In this document: piece after piece, positions 27,646 to 37,355 of the stretch
Layout of the letters: each line of letters starts with the position of its first letter
Position numbering within the stretch: position 1 is the stretch's first letter
NCBI GenBank assembly: GCA_000017645.1
Contig: CP000781.1
Span: forward strand, 3,893,501 to 3,957,500
DNA from: Xanthobacter autotrophicus Py2
GTDB taxonomy: Bacteria > Pseudomonadota > Alphaproteobacteria > Rhizobiales > Xanthobacteraceae
Reading direction: 5' to 3'
Length of the DNA: 64,000 bases
Position numbers and translations under genes: made by a program
Notes under the pieces: generated by a model
Seen by the model: the letters and a program-made list of their open reading frames with translations, nothing else
What the model was told of the DNA's origin: nothing
Database searches by the model: none

Positions 27646-30615
27646 ATGCGCGGTCCCCTCGAACCGGATTCGGCCGACCGGCCATCTCTCGCCATCCTGA
27701 TGCGGGAAGCCCCAGTCCTCGGCGATGCAGAGACGGCAGAGATTAAGCTTTCCCAGGCCACGGAAAGCCTGTCCCCGGCGGAACGGGCAGCGCTCGACGG
27801 GCTGCTTTCGCGCGCCCCCATAGCGCGCGCCGTCTGCCTCGGCATGGCCGAGGGCTCGCCCTTCCTGCTCGATCTGGTGCGCGCGGAGCCGACGCGGCTG
27901 CTGCGGGTGCTGTCCGACGATCCCCATGCCCATCTTGCGCGGCTGATGGCGGATTGCGCAGCCACCGCCGCCAGCGGTAGCGAGGCCGAGGTGATGCGTG
28001 CGCTGCGGCGCATGCGCAGCGAGGCGGCGCTGCTGATCGCGCTCGCCGACATGGGTGGTGCCTTCGACCTGATCGCAGTGACGGCGGCGCTGACCGATGT
28101 GGCGGACGCGGCCCTGCGCGCGGCCCTCGCCTTCCTGCTCGGCGATGCGGCACGCGCCGGACGCCTCAAGCCGCAAGATGCCGCCGACCCGGCCGTGGGA
28201 TGCGGTCTCGCCGTGATCGCCATGGGCAAGCATGGTGCGCGCGAGCTCAATTATTCCAGCGACATCGATCTCGTGGTGGTGTTCGACCGGGAGAAGGCGC
28301 CCCTCGCCGAGGAGGTGTCCGCCGCGCCGTTCTTCGTGAAGATCACGCAGGGCCTAGTGCGCCTGCTCCAGGAGCGCACGGCGGACGGCTATGTGCTGCG
28401 GGTGGACCTGCGCCTGCGGCCCGATCCGGGCTCGACGGCGGTGGCCCTCTCCACCGCGGCCGCCCTCGACTATTACGAGCGCGAGGGCGCGACCTGGGAA
28501 CGTGCCGCCTATATCAAGGCCCGCCCGGTGGCCGGCGACCTGGCGGTGGGGCGGACGTTCCTCGCCGAGCTGTCGCCTTTCGTGTGGCGGCGCGGGCTGG
28601 ATTTCCAGGCCATCGCCGACGTGCACGCCATGAAGCGGGAGATTCACGCCTTCCGCGGCCACGACGTGGTGGCGGTGGAAGGCCATAATGTGAAGCTCGG
28701 GCGTGGCGGCATCCGCGAGGTGGAATTCTTCGTCCAGACCCAGCAGCTCATCGCCGGTGGGCGGGACCCGCTGTTGCGCAATTCCCGGACGTTGGAGGCA
28801 CTCGATGCCCTCACCGCCCACCGCTGGATCGAGCCGTCCGTGCGCGATGCGCTGGCCGAGGCCTATGTGTTCCTGCGCCGGGTGGAGCACCGCATCCAGA
28901 TGGTGGCGGACGCCCAGACCCATTCCCTGCCCGAGAGCCGCCCCGCCATGGAGGGCTTCGCGCGCTTCATGGGATATCCCGACCGCGATGCCTTCGCCGC
29001 CGCCCTGGTGACGCGCCTCCAGACTGTGCAGACTCATTACGCCAACCTGTTCGAGGACGTAGCGCCCCCCGCCGTGCTGGACGCGGACCTGATGTTCCCG
29101 CCCGACGAAAATGACCGCAAGACGTTGGCGGCCCTTTCCCGTCTTGGCTTTCGCGATCCGGCGGCGGCGAGCGGCATGGTCCGGCGCTGGCTGTCCGGCG
29201 GGCCGCGTGCGCTGAAGGGCGAGAGCGCGCGGGCGCACCTTGCCCGCATCGTTCCCCTGATGCTGGAGGCGCTCGCCCGGGGCGGCGATCCCGATGGAGC
29301 GCTGGCCGCCGCCGACCGCTTCCTGAGCGACCTGCCCGGCCCGCAACTTCTCACCGCACTCGACCGGCATCCGGACCTGGTGCGGCTGCTGGCCACCATT
29401 CTCACCGCCGCGCCGCGCCTGGGCGAGACCCTGGCGCGGCGGCCGTCCCTCACCGACGCGCTGCTCGACCCTGCCTTCTTCGACGTGCTGCCGGACGAGG
29501 CGGGCCTCACAGCCCATCTGGAGCACCTGCTCGACACCGCCGACACGGACGAGGAGCAACTCGACCGCGCGCGCCGGTTCCGGCAGGAGCAGCATGTGCT
29601 CATCGGGGTGCGTATCGCCTCCGGCACGCTGGAGGCGGCGCGGGCGGGTGAAGCCTATGCGACGCTGGCCGAGGTGATCATCCGCGCCCTGCACCGCCGG
29701 GTGTGGGCCCGCTTCAGGGAGGCCCACGGCACCATCGCGGGCGCGCAGACGGCGGTGCTCGCCATGGGCAAGCTCGGCGGGCGGGAGATGACGGCGGGGT
29801 CCGACCTCGACCTCATCGTGCTTTACGATTTCGACGCCGATGCCGATCCCACCTCTGATGGCGCCCGCCCGCTCACCGGGGCGCAGTATTTTGCCCGCTT
29901 CACCCAGCGCCTCGTCACCGCGCTGACCTCGCTCACCAATGCCGGCAAGCTCTACGACGTGGACCTGCGCCTGCGCCCCTCCGGCCGCTCGGGTCCGGTG
30001 GCGACGCGCCTTGCGTCATTTGCGACCTACCAGCGGGAGGAGGCCTGGACTTGGGAGCATATGGCGCTGACCCGTGCCCGCGTGATCGCAGCCGAGCCCG
30101 AATTCGGGGCTAAGGTGCGGGACGTGATCTGTGCCGTCATGGGCCAGCCGCGCGATCCGCGCCGGCTCGCGGGCGACATCCTCGACATGCGCCAGTCCAT
30201 CGCCGCCGAGAAGGGCGAGGGCGACATGTGGAACCTGAAGCACGCCGCGGGCGGCCAGGTGGATGTGGAGTTCCTGGCCCAGTATCTCGTGCTCGCGCAC
30301 GCCTGTGCGCACCCCGAGATCGTGGACACGGCCACCGCCCGCGTGCTCGCCACCGCCGCACGGCTGGGGCTGCTGGAGCCGGAAGATGCGCACGTGCTCC
30401 AGCGGGCCTGCCGGCTCTACCAGAACCTCACCCAGGTGCTGCGGCTGGCGGTGGACGCCCATATCGTGCCGGCGGACGCGAGCCCGGCGCTCAGGGCGCT
30501 TCTGGCCCGCGCGGGCGAGATGCCCGACTTCACCACCCTGGACGCCGACCTCGCCGATACCCAGGCCAAGGTCCGCACCATCTTCGAGCGCATACTGGAG
30601 ACGGCGGCGGAGTGA
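27646..30615 (+). CDS. glnE: Bifunctional glutamine synthetase adenylyltransferase/deadenylyltransferase
   Basis: About 989 residues, the usual GlnE length. Two nucleotidyltransferase domains are visible: the deadenylylating one with GKHGARELNYSSDIDLVVVF and, about 500 residues later, the adenylylating one with GKLGGREMTAGSDLDLIVLY, each with its DxD metal site. It adjusts glutamine synthetase activity to nitrogen status through PII signals. The frame is open to a TTG at 27589; ATG at 27646 is preferred but no strong ribosome site decides it. The order protease, regulator, kinase, glnE is conserved in related bacteria as far as I recall. Confidence 0.95.
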   Translation: MRGPLEPDSADRPSLAILMREAPVLGDAETAEIKLSQATESLSPAERAALDGLLSRAPIARAVCLGMAEGSPFLLDLVRAEPTRLLRVLSDDPHAHLARLMADCAATAASGSEAEVMRALRRMRSEAALLIALADMGGAFDLIAVTAALTDVADAALRAALAFLLGDAARAGRLKPQDAADPAVGCGLAVIAMGKHGARELNYSSDIDLVVVFDREKAPLAEEVSAAPFFVKITQGLVRLLQERTADGYVLRVDLRLRPDPGSTAVALSTAAALDYYEREGATWERAAYIKARPVAGDLAVGRTFLAELSPFVWRRGLDFQAIADVHAMKREIHAFRGHDVVAVEGHNVKLGRGGIREVEFFVQTQQLIAGGRDPLLRNSRTLEALDALTAHRWIEPSVRDALAEAYVFLRRVEHRIQMVADAQTHSLPESRPAMEGFARFMGYPDRDAFAAALVTRLQTVQTHYANLFEDVAPPAVLDADLMFPPDENDRKTLAALSRLGFRDPAAASGMVRRWLSGGPRALKGESARAHLARIVPLMLEALARGGDPDGALAAADRFLSDLPGPQLLTALDRHPDLVRLLATILTAAPRLGETLARRPSLTDALLDPAFFDVLPDEAGLTAHLEHLLDTADTDEEQLDRARRFRQEQHVLIGVRIASGTLEAARAGEAYATLAEVIIRALHRRVWARFREAHGTIAGAQTAVLAMGKLGGREMTAGSDLDLIVLYDFDADADPTSDGARPLTGAQYFARFTQRLVTALTSLTNAGKLYDVDLRLRPSGRSGPVATRLASFATYQREEAWTWEHMALTRARVIAAEPEFGAKVRDVICAVMGQPRDPRRLAGDILDMRQSIAAEKGEGDMWNLKHAAGGQVDVEFLAQYLVLAHACAHPEIVDTATARVLATAARLGLLEPEDAHVLQRACRLYQNLTQVLRLAVDAHIVPADASPALRALLARAGEMPDFTTLDADLADTQAKVRTIFERILETAAE

Positions 30616-30776
30616 TGCCAACGACCTGTGAGCCTTTCTTATGGGCCATTGGTCATGTCCGCGCGGCGCTAGGCGTCGGACATTCCCGCGACCGGTTTGA
30701 AGGTTCGCAACTTGGGAACGCCCGAAGCCCGAGGCTGATGGTCTGAGTTGACGCGCGGCGGCGTTCGGGCGTCCTT

Positions 30777-31766
30777 TCAGCTTTCCATACGGAATTTGCG
30801 GAAGTCGCGGTGCTCGGTGGTTATCCGGCGCACCGTGCCGGTGGCCGCGCGCAGCACGATGGTGTCGGTTTCGATCACCTCGCGGCTGAAGCGCACGCCC
30901 TTCAGGAGCGCGCCGTCGGTGACGCCGGTGGCGGCCACCAGGCAGTCGCCGCGCACCATTTCTTCCAGCTTGTAGATCTTGGCGCCGTCGCGGATGCCGA
31001 GGGTCTTGGCCTGGGCTCGCTTCTTCTCGGTGTCGAGCACCAGGCGGCCTTCCATCTGGCCGCCGATGCAGCGCAGGGCCGCCGCCGCCAGGATGCCCTC
31101 GGCCGCGCCGCCGAGGCCGAGATAGATGTCGATGCCACTCTCGTGCGGATTGGTGGTGTGGATCACTCCCGCCACGTCGCCGTCGGTGATGAGCTTGATG
31201 GCGGCGCCGGTCTTGCGCACAGCCTCCACCAGCGGCGCATGGCGCGGACGATCGAGGATGAGGGCGGTGATCTCGGAGGTCGGCACGCCCTTGGCGTCCG
31301 CCAGCGCCTGAATGTTCTCCTGCGGGGTCTGGGCGAGGGAGACGATGCCTTCCGGATAGCCGGGGCCGATCGCCAGCTTCTCCATGTAGGCGTCGGGCAC
31401 CTTCAGCAGGGAGCCGCGCTCGGCGATCACCAGCACGCAGAGCGAGCCTTCCATGTTCTTGGCGCAGAGCGTGGAGCCTTCCAGCGCGTCAACGGCGAGG
31501 TCCACCTCGGCACCGCCGGCGCCCAGCTTTTCGCCGACGAAGAGCTGCTCGCATTCGTCCTCGATGCCCTCGCCGATCACCACGGTGCCGGAGACCGGAA
31601 TGAGGCTGAGCTCCCGGTGGCAGGCCGCCATGGCGGCAAGGTCGGCGGCCTGCTCGTCGCCGCGGCCGCGCAGCCGGGCGGCGGCCACCGCGCAGCGTTC
31701 GGTCACCTGAGCCATGTCCAGGGACAGGCGACGGTCGAGGACCTGGGGCATCCGGGCAACGCGCAT
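30777..31766 (-). CDS. glpX: Class II fructose-1,6-bisphosphatase
   Basis: 329 residues of the GlpX type: EGIEDECEQLFVGEKLG, VDLAVDALEGSTLCAKN (metal-binding DxxEG region), ITDGDVAGVI and GLGGAAEGILAAAALRCIGG. It hydrolyses fructose-1,6-bisphosphate (and often sedoheptulose bisphosphate) in gluconeogenesis or the Calvin cycle. The start ATG at 31766 lies 5 bp after the hom stop, so the two are co-transcribed. A class I FBPase of unrelated fold is also present 12 kb away. Confidence 0.95.
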   Translation of the reverse strand: MRVARMPQVLDRRLSLDMAQVTERCAVAAARLRGRGDEQAADLAAMAACHRELSLIPVSGTVVIGEGIEDECEQLFVGEKLGAGGAEVDLAVDALEGSTLCAKNMEGSLCVLVIAERGSLLKVPDAYMEKLAIGPGYPEGIVSLAQTPQENIQALADAKGVPTSEITALILDRPRHAPLVEAVRKTGAAIKLITDGDVAGVIHTTNPHESGIDIYLGLGGAAEGILAAAALRCIGGQMEGRLVLDTEKKRAQAKTLGIRDGAKIYKLEEMVRGDCLVAATGVTDGALLKGVRFSREVIETDTIVLRAATGTVRRITTEHRDFRKFRMES

Positions 31767-31771
31767 GGCCG

Positions 31772-33058
31772 TCAATCCTTCTCGATTCGGATCACCTGCG
31801 GCAATGCAGAGATGACCCCGTCGGCCTCGATGGCGGCAATGGCGCGGCGCACGGCTTCTTCCGTGGTCGCATAGGTGATGAGGATGACGCGCGCGGTCTC
31901 GGCGCCGTCGGGCCGGCGCTGCATGATGGATTCGAGCGAGATCTGCTCGTCCGCCATGCGGCGGGCGATGGTGGCGGCGGTGCCGGGCTTGTTCACCACC
32001 GCGAGGCGGATGTAGTAGCCGCCCTCGTGGCGCTGCATGGCGGCGCGCTCGGCCTTGGTCAGCTCGGCCACGGGCAGGCCGAAGGTGTAGCCCCTGGCGC
32101 CGCGAGCCACGTCGAACAGGTCGCCCACCACGGCGGAGGCTGTGGCCGCGCCGCCGGCGCCGGGGCCGACCAGTGTCAGCGCCACCGCATCGCCGTCCAC
32201 CGCCACAGCATTGGTGACGCCGGACACCTGGGCGATGGGCCAGTGCTTGGGCACCATGGTGGGATGCACTCGCTGCTCGATGCCGGTCTCGGTGCGCACG
32301 GCGACGCCCAGCAGCTTCACCCGGTAGCCGAGGTCGTCCGCCGCCTCGAGGTCGGCGAGGGTCAGCTGGCGAATGCCCTCCACGTATATGGAATCCGCAT
32401 CCACCTGGGTGCCGAAGGCCAGCGACGTGAGGATGGCGAGCTTGTGGGCGGTGTCGAAGCCGTCGATGTCGAAGGTCGGGTCCGCCTCCGCATAGCCCAG
32501 CCGCTGCGCCTCGCCGAGGCAGACGTGGAAGGAGAGTTTCTCCTCCGCCATGCGGGTGAGGATGTAGTTGCAGGTCCCGTTGAGGATGCCCGACACCCGC
32601 TCGATGGTGTTGCCGGCCAGCGATTCGCGCAGGGTCTTCACGATAGGGATGCCGCCCGCCACCGCCGCCTCGAAATGCAGGCCGGCCCGGGAAGCTTCCG
32701 CCCGTTGGGCGAGTTCCACGCCGCATTTGGCCAGCAGCGCCTTGTTGGCGGTCACCACCGGGATGCCCCGGTCGAGGGCTGCGGCCACCGCGGCTTTGGC
32801 GGGGTCGCCGTCGCCGCCCATCAGCTCTACGAACACATCGATGTCGCCGTCGCGGGCCAGCGCCACGGGATCCTCGAACCAGATCACGCCGCCAAGGTCG
32901 AGCCCACGGTCGCGGCTGCGGTCGCGGGCCGCCACCGCCGTCACCCTGAGGGTGCGGCCGGTGCGGGCCTCAAGCTCGGCCTTGCGGCGTTCGAGCATGC
33001 GGAACACCGCCGCCCCGACGGTGCCGAGGCCGGCAAGGCCCACTTTCAGTTCGCTCAT
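31772..33058 (-). CDS. hom: Homoserine dehydrogenase
   Basis: 428 residues. It has the NAD(P)-binding loop GLAGLGTVGAAVFRML, catalytic-domain motifs VVTANKALLAKCG, ILNGTCNYILTRM and AEADPTFDIDGFDTAHKLAILTS cut across the active site, and a C-terminal ACT regulatory domain (YYIRLAVVNKPGTAATIARR). It reduces aspartate semialdehyde to homoserine for threonine and methionine. It lies between the aminotransferase and glpX genes on the same strand; threonine synthase is 4.3 kb away. Confidence 0.97.
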   Translation of the reverse strand: MSELKVGLAGLGTVGAAVFRMLERRKAELEARTGRTLRVTAVAARDRSRDRGLDLGGVIWFEDPVALARDGDIDVFVELMGGDGDPAKAAVAAALDRGIPVVTANKALLAKCGVELAQRAEASRAGLHFEAAVAGGIPIVKTLRESLAGNTIERVSGILNGTCNYILTRMAEEKLSFHVCLGEAQRLGYAEADPTFDIDGFDTAHKLAILTSLAFGTQVDADSIYVEGIRQLTLADLEAADDLGYRVKLLGVAVRTETGIEQRVHPTMVPKHWPIAQVSGVTNAVAVDGDAVALTLVGPGAGGAATASAVVGDLFDVARGARGYTFGLPVAELTKAERAAMQRHEGGYYIRLAVVNKPGTAATIARRMADEQISLESIMQRRPDGAETARVILITYATTEEAVRRAIAAIEADGVISALPQVIRIEKD

Positions 33059-33140
33059 GGGATCGGACCGGTTCTTCGCCTGTTGGAAAGCGCCGCGCTT
33101 TTAGCGCGCGGCGCCCGGATGCACCACTCCTCCCGACGGC

Positions 33141-33197
33141 CCCGGTCTGCGACCGGTGCCGAGAGGGGGTCGCTCAAGCGCCGCGCGGGCTGGACCT
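33141..33197. repeat. Candidate dispersed intergenic repeat, copy 1
   Basis: The segment CCCGGTCTGCGACCGGTGCC, continuing to CTCAAGCGCCGCGCG and TGGACC, aligns with 40871-40924 (CTCGGTCTTTGACCGATGCC, CTCAAACGCCGCGCG, TTGACC). Both lie between genes. A more distant piece may be at 30721-30770 on the minus strand. Confidence 0.45.
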
Positions 33198-33201
33198 AAG
33201 A

Positions 33202-33222
33202 CCGGTGAGTCTTGCTCACCGG
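33202..33222 (-). terminator. Possible terminator after the aminotransferase gene
   Basis: A perfect 8-bp stem CCGGTGAG / CTCACCGG with a 5-nt loop lies 9 bp beyond the aminotransferase stop on the minus strand. The following run is TCTTAG, so it is a weak terminator at best, and hom may still be reached by read-through. Confidence 0.5.
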
Positions 33223-33230
33223 CTTTGGCC

Positions 33231-34451
33231 TCAGCGCGCGGCGCTGAGGGGCACCACATTGTGGAGGGTCGTGCCCGCCTGCTCGAAGAAGCGGCGGATG
33301 TTGCGCGCCGCCTGGCGGATGCGCTGCTCGTTCTCCACCACGGCGATGCGGACGAAGTCGTCCCCGTGCTCGCCGAAGCCGACGCCGGGCGCCACCGCCA
33401 CGTCCGCCTTCTCGATGAGCAGCTTGGCGAACTCTACCGAGCCCATGGCACGGAACGGCTCGGGGATCGGCGCCCAGGCGAACATGGAGGCGCGGGGCGA
33501 GGGCACCGGGAAGCCGGCGCGGCCGAAGCTCTCCACCAGCGCGTCTCGGCGCTTCTTGTAGGTCTCGCGCATCTCGGCGATGCATTCCTGCGGGCCGTTG
33601 AGCGCCGCCGTCGCCGCCACCTGGATCGGGGTGTAGGCGCCGTAATCAAGGTAGGACTTCACCCGCGACAAAGCGGCGATGAGGCGCTCGTTGCCCACCG
33701 CGAAGCCCATGCGCCAGCCGGCCATGGAATAGGTCTTGGACATGGAGGTGAATTCCACCGTCACGTCCATGGCGCCCGGCACCTGCAGCACCGAGGGCGG
33801 CGGGGTGTCGTCGAAATACAGCTCGGCATAGGCGAGGTCGGAAAGGACAATGAGGTCGTTCTTCTTCGCGAAGGCCACCACGTCCTTGTAGAACTCCAGG
33901 TCCGCCACGCAGGCCGTGGGGTTGGACGGATAGCACAGCACCACCGCGATGGGCTTGGGGATGGAGTGCTGCACCGCCCGTTCCATGGCGTGGAAGAACT
34001 CCGGCCCCGGCTCCACCGGCACCGACCGGATCACGCCGCCGGCCATCAGGAAGCCGAAGGCGTGGATGGGATAGGACGGGTTGGGGGTCAGGATCACGTC
34101 GCCCGGCGCGGTGATGGCCTGCGCCATGTTGGCGAAGCCTTCCTTCGAGCCGAGGGTGGCCACCACGTGCTTGTCGGGATCCAGCTTCACGCCGAATCGC
34201 CGCTCATAGTAGGCCGCCTGGGCGCGGCGCAGGCCGGGGATGCCCTTGGACGCGGAATAGCGGTCCGTCCGCGGCTTGCCGATGGTTTCCTTGAGCTTCT
34301 CAATCACATGCGCGGGCGCATCGAGATCCGGATTGCCCATGCCGAGGTCGACGATATCCGCCCCGGCATTACGGGCGGCGGCCTTCACGCGGTTCACTTG
34401 CTCGAACACGTAGGGCGGCAGCCGGCGAATGCGGTGGAAGTCGGTCGTCAT
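33231..34451 (-). CDS. Fold-type I aminotransferase, AlaC / LL-diaminopimelate aminotransferase-like
   Basis: 406 residues: MGMGNPDLDAP-like N-terminus (DIVDLGMGNPDLDAP), YSASKGIPGLRRA, CYPSNPTACV, VLSDLAYAELYFD and the PLP lysine in MSKTYSMAGWRMGF. Homologues in Rhizobiales are annotated as LL-diaminopimelate aminotransferase or glutamate-pyruvate aminotransferase; substrate cannot be decided here. It heads the minus-strand group aminotransferase-hom-glpX. The ATG at 34451 is the family start, and the frame extends spuriously to 34589. Confidence 0.92.
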   Translation of the reverse strand: MTTDFHRIRRLPPYVFEQVNRVKAAARNAGADIVDLGMGNPDLDAPAHVIEKLKETIGKPRTDRYSASKGIPGLRRAQAAYYERRFGVKLDPDKHVVATLGSKEGFANMAQAITAPGDVILTPNPSYPIHAFGFLMAGGVIRSVPVEPGPEFFHAMERAVQHSIPKPIAVVLCYPSNPTACVADLEFYKDVVAFAKKNDLIVLSDLAYAELYFDDTPPPSVLQVPGAMDVTVEFTSMSKTYSMAGWRMGFAVGNERLIAALSRVKSYLDYGAYTPIQVAATAALNGPQECIAEMRETYKKRRDALVESFGRAGFPVPSPRASMFAWAPIPEPFRAMGSVEFAKLLIEKADVAVAPGVGFGEHGDDFVRIAVVENEQRIRQAARNIRRFFEQAGTTLHNVVPLSAAR

Positions 34452-34607
34452 CTCAGGGCTCCAGAGGCCGCGCTGTTGCTCATTCTCCCGGCGCGGCAGT
34501 CGGGCTTTGTACCACTGTTGTGTGAATGGAAAAGCCATGAATGCGATGGGAGTGCGGCAGAACCCTGTCCATCGCACTGCAATATGCATCCGGCTGCGCG
34601 CGGGGCG

Positions 34608-34928
34608 CTATTTTTCCTGGGTGCGGGCGAGGCTTTCCAGGTCGCGCTGCAGCTTCTGCTGGCCTTCCGGCGTCAGCGGCGGCCGCTTCGATGACGATGC
34701 GGCGGTGCCGATGGTGGGGAAGGCGTTGGCCGGCACCTCCTGGACATGGGTTTGCGGGGGCGTCAGGCCCGGCAGGCCCTCGCTTCCGGCGCAGGCGGCG
34801 AGGGCGCAGGCCAGCGCCCCGGCCAGGGTGGCGCGAAGCAGGGCGCGGCCGCCGGCGAAGACGGTCGTGCGCGGGCGGTTGGGCGGCGTCAGGCGAGGGC
34901 CGGCCGGTGGGGTCGAAACCTGGATCAT
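34608..34928 (-). CDS. Small putative lipoprotein
   Basis: 106 residues with an extended basic N-terminus, a hydrophobic segment LLRATLAGALACALAAC and a lipobox LAAC with C46, followed by a Pro/Thr-rich stretch and a charged C-terminal helix (TPEGQQKLQRDLESLARTQ). It would be anchored in the membrane through the lipidated cysteine. I recognise no domain. The ATG at 34928 is used; a start nearer the hydrophobic segment is possible. Divergent from phaC. Confidence 0.7.
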   Translation of the reverse strand: MIQVSTPPAGPRLTPPNRPRTTVFAGGRALLRATLAGALACALAACAGSEGLPGLTPPQTHVQEVPANAFPTIGTAASSSKRPPLTPEGQQKLQRDLESLARTQEK

Positions 34929-35141
34929 CTGTCCCTTATAGCGCTGCAGTGCACACTTGCCACGGGGAGGTTTCGCATTGAAGGACTTTGCATAAACGGG
35001 CCCGGCATGATCCTGTGGTTGCGCATCGGCTGCGCTCGCCTGAGGCTCGATCCCGTCATCCGGACGGAGTATGAAGGACAGGCGCGTAGCGATAAAGATG
35101 GACCGAGCTTTCCGTAACGGCCCGCTAAAAGGGAATGACCT

Positions 35142-37148
35142 ATGTCCCGTGCAGAGGAAACGTCGAACATGGCAGGGAACGGCAAAGGCATGGCTCCGCC
35201 CGTGGAGATGCCTGCTCCGCACCTGACCGTGGTGCCTCCGGCACCGGCCGAGGCGCCCAAGCCGGCTGCCGGCAAGGCGTCGGAGACGAAGGTCGCGTCC
35301 GCAGAGGGCGCGTCCGCTGCCACCTCCAGGGCCCGTGCCCCGTCGCCCGCAGCCTCGCCCGCTGGCGGCGACGGCGCGCGCAGCGGCATGGACGTGGAGG
35401 TTCTCGCCCGCAACCTCGCCCAGATGATGGAGGAGGGCGGCAAGGCCATGGCGGCCTACCTGGCCCCGCGCCATCCGGGCAAGACCGACGACATGGCCGA
35501 GGACATCGCCGACGCGCTCAAGACCGTGGGCCACGTGGCCGAATACTGGATGGCCGATCCCCAGCGTACGGTGGAGGCGCAGTCGCGCCTGATGGCCGGC
35601 TATCTCTCGGTCTGGGCCAACACCATGAAGCGCCTTGCGGGAGAGGAGGTGACGCCGGTCACCAAGCCCGACGCCAAGGACGCCCGCTTCAAGGACCAGG
35701 GTTGGAGCGACAGCCCCATCTTCGACGCTCTCAAGCAGGCCTATCTCGTCACCGCCAAATGGGCCGAGGACATGGTGGAGGAGGCCGAGGGCCTCGACCC
35801 GCACCTCAAGCACAAGGCCGAGTTCCTGGTACGCCAGGTGTCCAACGCCATCTCGCCCTCGAACTTCGTGATGACCAATCCCGAGCTGATCCGCGAGACC
35901 ATGAGCTCGTCGGGCGAGAACCTCGTCAAGGGCATGCGGAACCTGACCGCCGACCTGATCGAGGGCAAGGGCACGCTCAAGATCCGCCAGACGGACATGA
36001 GCGCCTTCGAGGTGGGCCGCAACCTCGCCACCACCCCGGGCAAGGTGATCTATGAGAATGAGCTGATGCAGCTCATCCAGTATGAGGCCACGACAGCGAG
36101 CGTGAAGAAGACGCCGCTGTTGATCGTGCCGCCGTGGATCAACAAGTTCTATATTCTCGACCTGACGGCCGAGAAGTCTTTCATCAAGTGGCTGGTGGAC
36201 CAGGGCGTCAGCGTCTTCGTCATTTCCTGGGTCAATCCGGATGCCCGGCTGGCCACCAAGGGCTTTGACGATTACATGCGCGAGGGCATCATGACCGCCC
36301 TCGACCAGGTGGCCATCGCCACCGGCGAGCGGCAGGCCCACGCCATGGGCTATTGCGTGGGCGGCACCCTGCTCGCCACCACGCTCGCCTACATGGCCGC
36401 CACCGGGGACGATCGCATCGCCTCCGCCACCTTCCTCACCACCCAGATCGACTTCACCCATGCGGGCGATCTCAAGGTCTTCGTGGACGAGGACCAGCTG
36501 GCCTCCATCGAGCGCAAGATGAAGGACATGGGGTATCTGGAGGGCAGCAAGATGGCCTCCGCCTTCAACCTGCTGCGCTCCAACGACCTGATCTGGCCCT
36601 ATGTGGTGAACAACTACATGAAGGGCAAGGCGCCGTTCCCGTTCGACCTGTTCTTCTGGAACGCGGATTCCACCCGCATGCCGGCGGCGAACCACTCCTT
36701 CTACCTGCGCAACTGCTACCTCACCAACAACATCGCCCGCGGCCTTGCCGAACTCGGCGGCGTGCGCATCGACGTGCACAAGATCTCGGTGCCGGTCTAT
36801 TCGCTCGCCACCAAGGAAGACCATATCGCGCCGCCCAACTCGGTCTATATCGGCGCCAATCTCCTGTCCGGCCCGGTGCGCTACGTGCTCGCCGGCTCCG
36901 GCCACATCGCTGGCGTGGTCAATCCGCCAGCCAAGGGCAAGTACCAGTACTGGGCGGACGGCCCGACTGGGCCGAGCTTCGACCTGTGGCTGGAAGGCGC
37001 TCGGGAGAGTGCCGGCTCCTGGTGGCCGGACTGGATCTCCTGGTTCAGCGCCCAGCATCCCGACGAGGTCCCCGCCCGCACCATCGGCGGCGACCGCCTC
37101 ACCCCCATCGAGGACGCGCCCGGCCGCTACGTGCGGGCGCGCAGCTGA
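35142..37148 (+). CDS. phaC: Class I poly(3-hydroxyalkanoate) synthase
   Basis: 668 residues, longer than many class I synthases because of an Ala/Pro-rich N-terminal extension of about 80 residues. The nucleophile is C405 in the lipase-like box GYCVGGT; the acid is in [12 protein letters not shown] and the histidine in [12 protein letters not shown]. It polymerises 3-hydroxyacyl-CoA to storage polyester on granules. phaA and phaB are not in the window. The ATG at 35142 has an AAAAGGGAA site; ATG 35169 is an alternative. A long terminator hairpin follows directly. Confidence 0.96.
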   Translation: MSRAEETSNMAGNGKGMAPPVEMPAPHLTVVPPAPAEAPKPAAGKASETKVASAEGASAATSRARAPSPAASPAGGDGARSGMDVEVLARNLAQMMEEGGKAMAAYLAPRHPGKTDDMAEDIADALKTVGHVAEYWMADPQRTVEAQSRLMAGYLSVWANTMKRLAGEEVTPVTKPDAKDARFKDQGWSDSPIFDALKQAYLVTAKWAEDMVEEAEGLDPHLKHKAEFLVRQVSNAISPSNFVMTNPELIRETMSSSGENLVKGMRNLTADLIEGKGTLKIRQTDMSAFEVGRNLATTPGKVIYENELMQLIQYEATTASVKKTPLLIVPPWINKFYILDLTAEKSFIKWLVDQGVSVFVISWVNPDARLATKGFDDYMREGIMTALDQVAIATGERQAHAMGYCVGGTLLATTLAYMAATGDDRIASATFLTTQIDFTHAGDLKVFVDEDQLASIERKMKDMGYLEGSKMASAFNLLRSNDLIWPYVVNNYMKGKAPFPFDLFFWNADSTRMPAANHSFYLRNCYLTNNIARGLAELGGVRIDVHKISVPVYSLATKEDHIAPPNSVYIGANLLSGPVRYVLAGSGHIAGVVNPPAKGKYQYWADGPTGPSFDLWLEGARESAGSWWPDWISWFSAQHPDEVPARTIGGDRLTPIEDAPGRYVRARS

Positions 37149-37152
37149 GGCA

Positions 37153-37206
37153 GCGTTTCGCGCGGACGGTGCGGGCAGGCCCGTGCCATCCGCGCGGACG
37201 CTTTTT
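37153..37206 (+). terminator. Terminator after phaC
   Basis: A stem of about 20 bp with a few mismatches (GCGTTTCGCGCGGACGGTGC against a segment ending GCCATCCGCGCGGACGC) followed by five T at 37202-37206, starting 4 bp after the phaC stop. Confidence 0.85.
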
Positions 37207-37355
37207 CCAGTGAAGGTCAGGCTCGATCCACACTTCGTGCGGCTCCGGCTGGCCAACGAACGCCGCAGTCCGCACCAACCGCCTTTCGCCCAAGGCCGCT
37301 TGCGGGTAGTTTAGCCGGTGGCCCGATATGCGGCCGAAGATCAGGTCGAGGCCCC

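Noticed and set aside
30616..30776. Possible terminator or RNA between glnE and glpX
   Set aside because: An inverted repeat ACGCCCGAA/TTCGGGCGT exists, but with a wide spacer and no T-run; left unassigned apart from a possible link to the dispersed repeat.
34939..34960. Possible PhaR-type site (GCTGCAGTGCAC) upstream of phaC
   Set aside because: Only one short TGCA-rich word; too little to support a regulator site.
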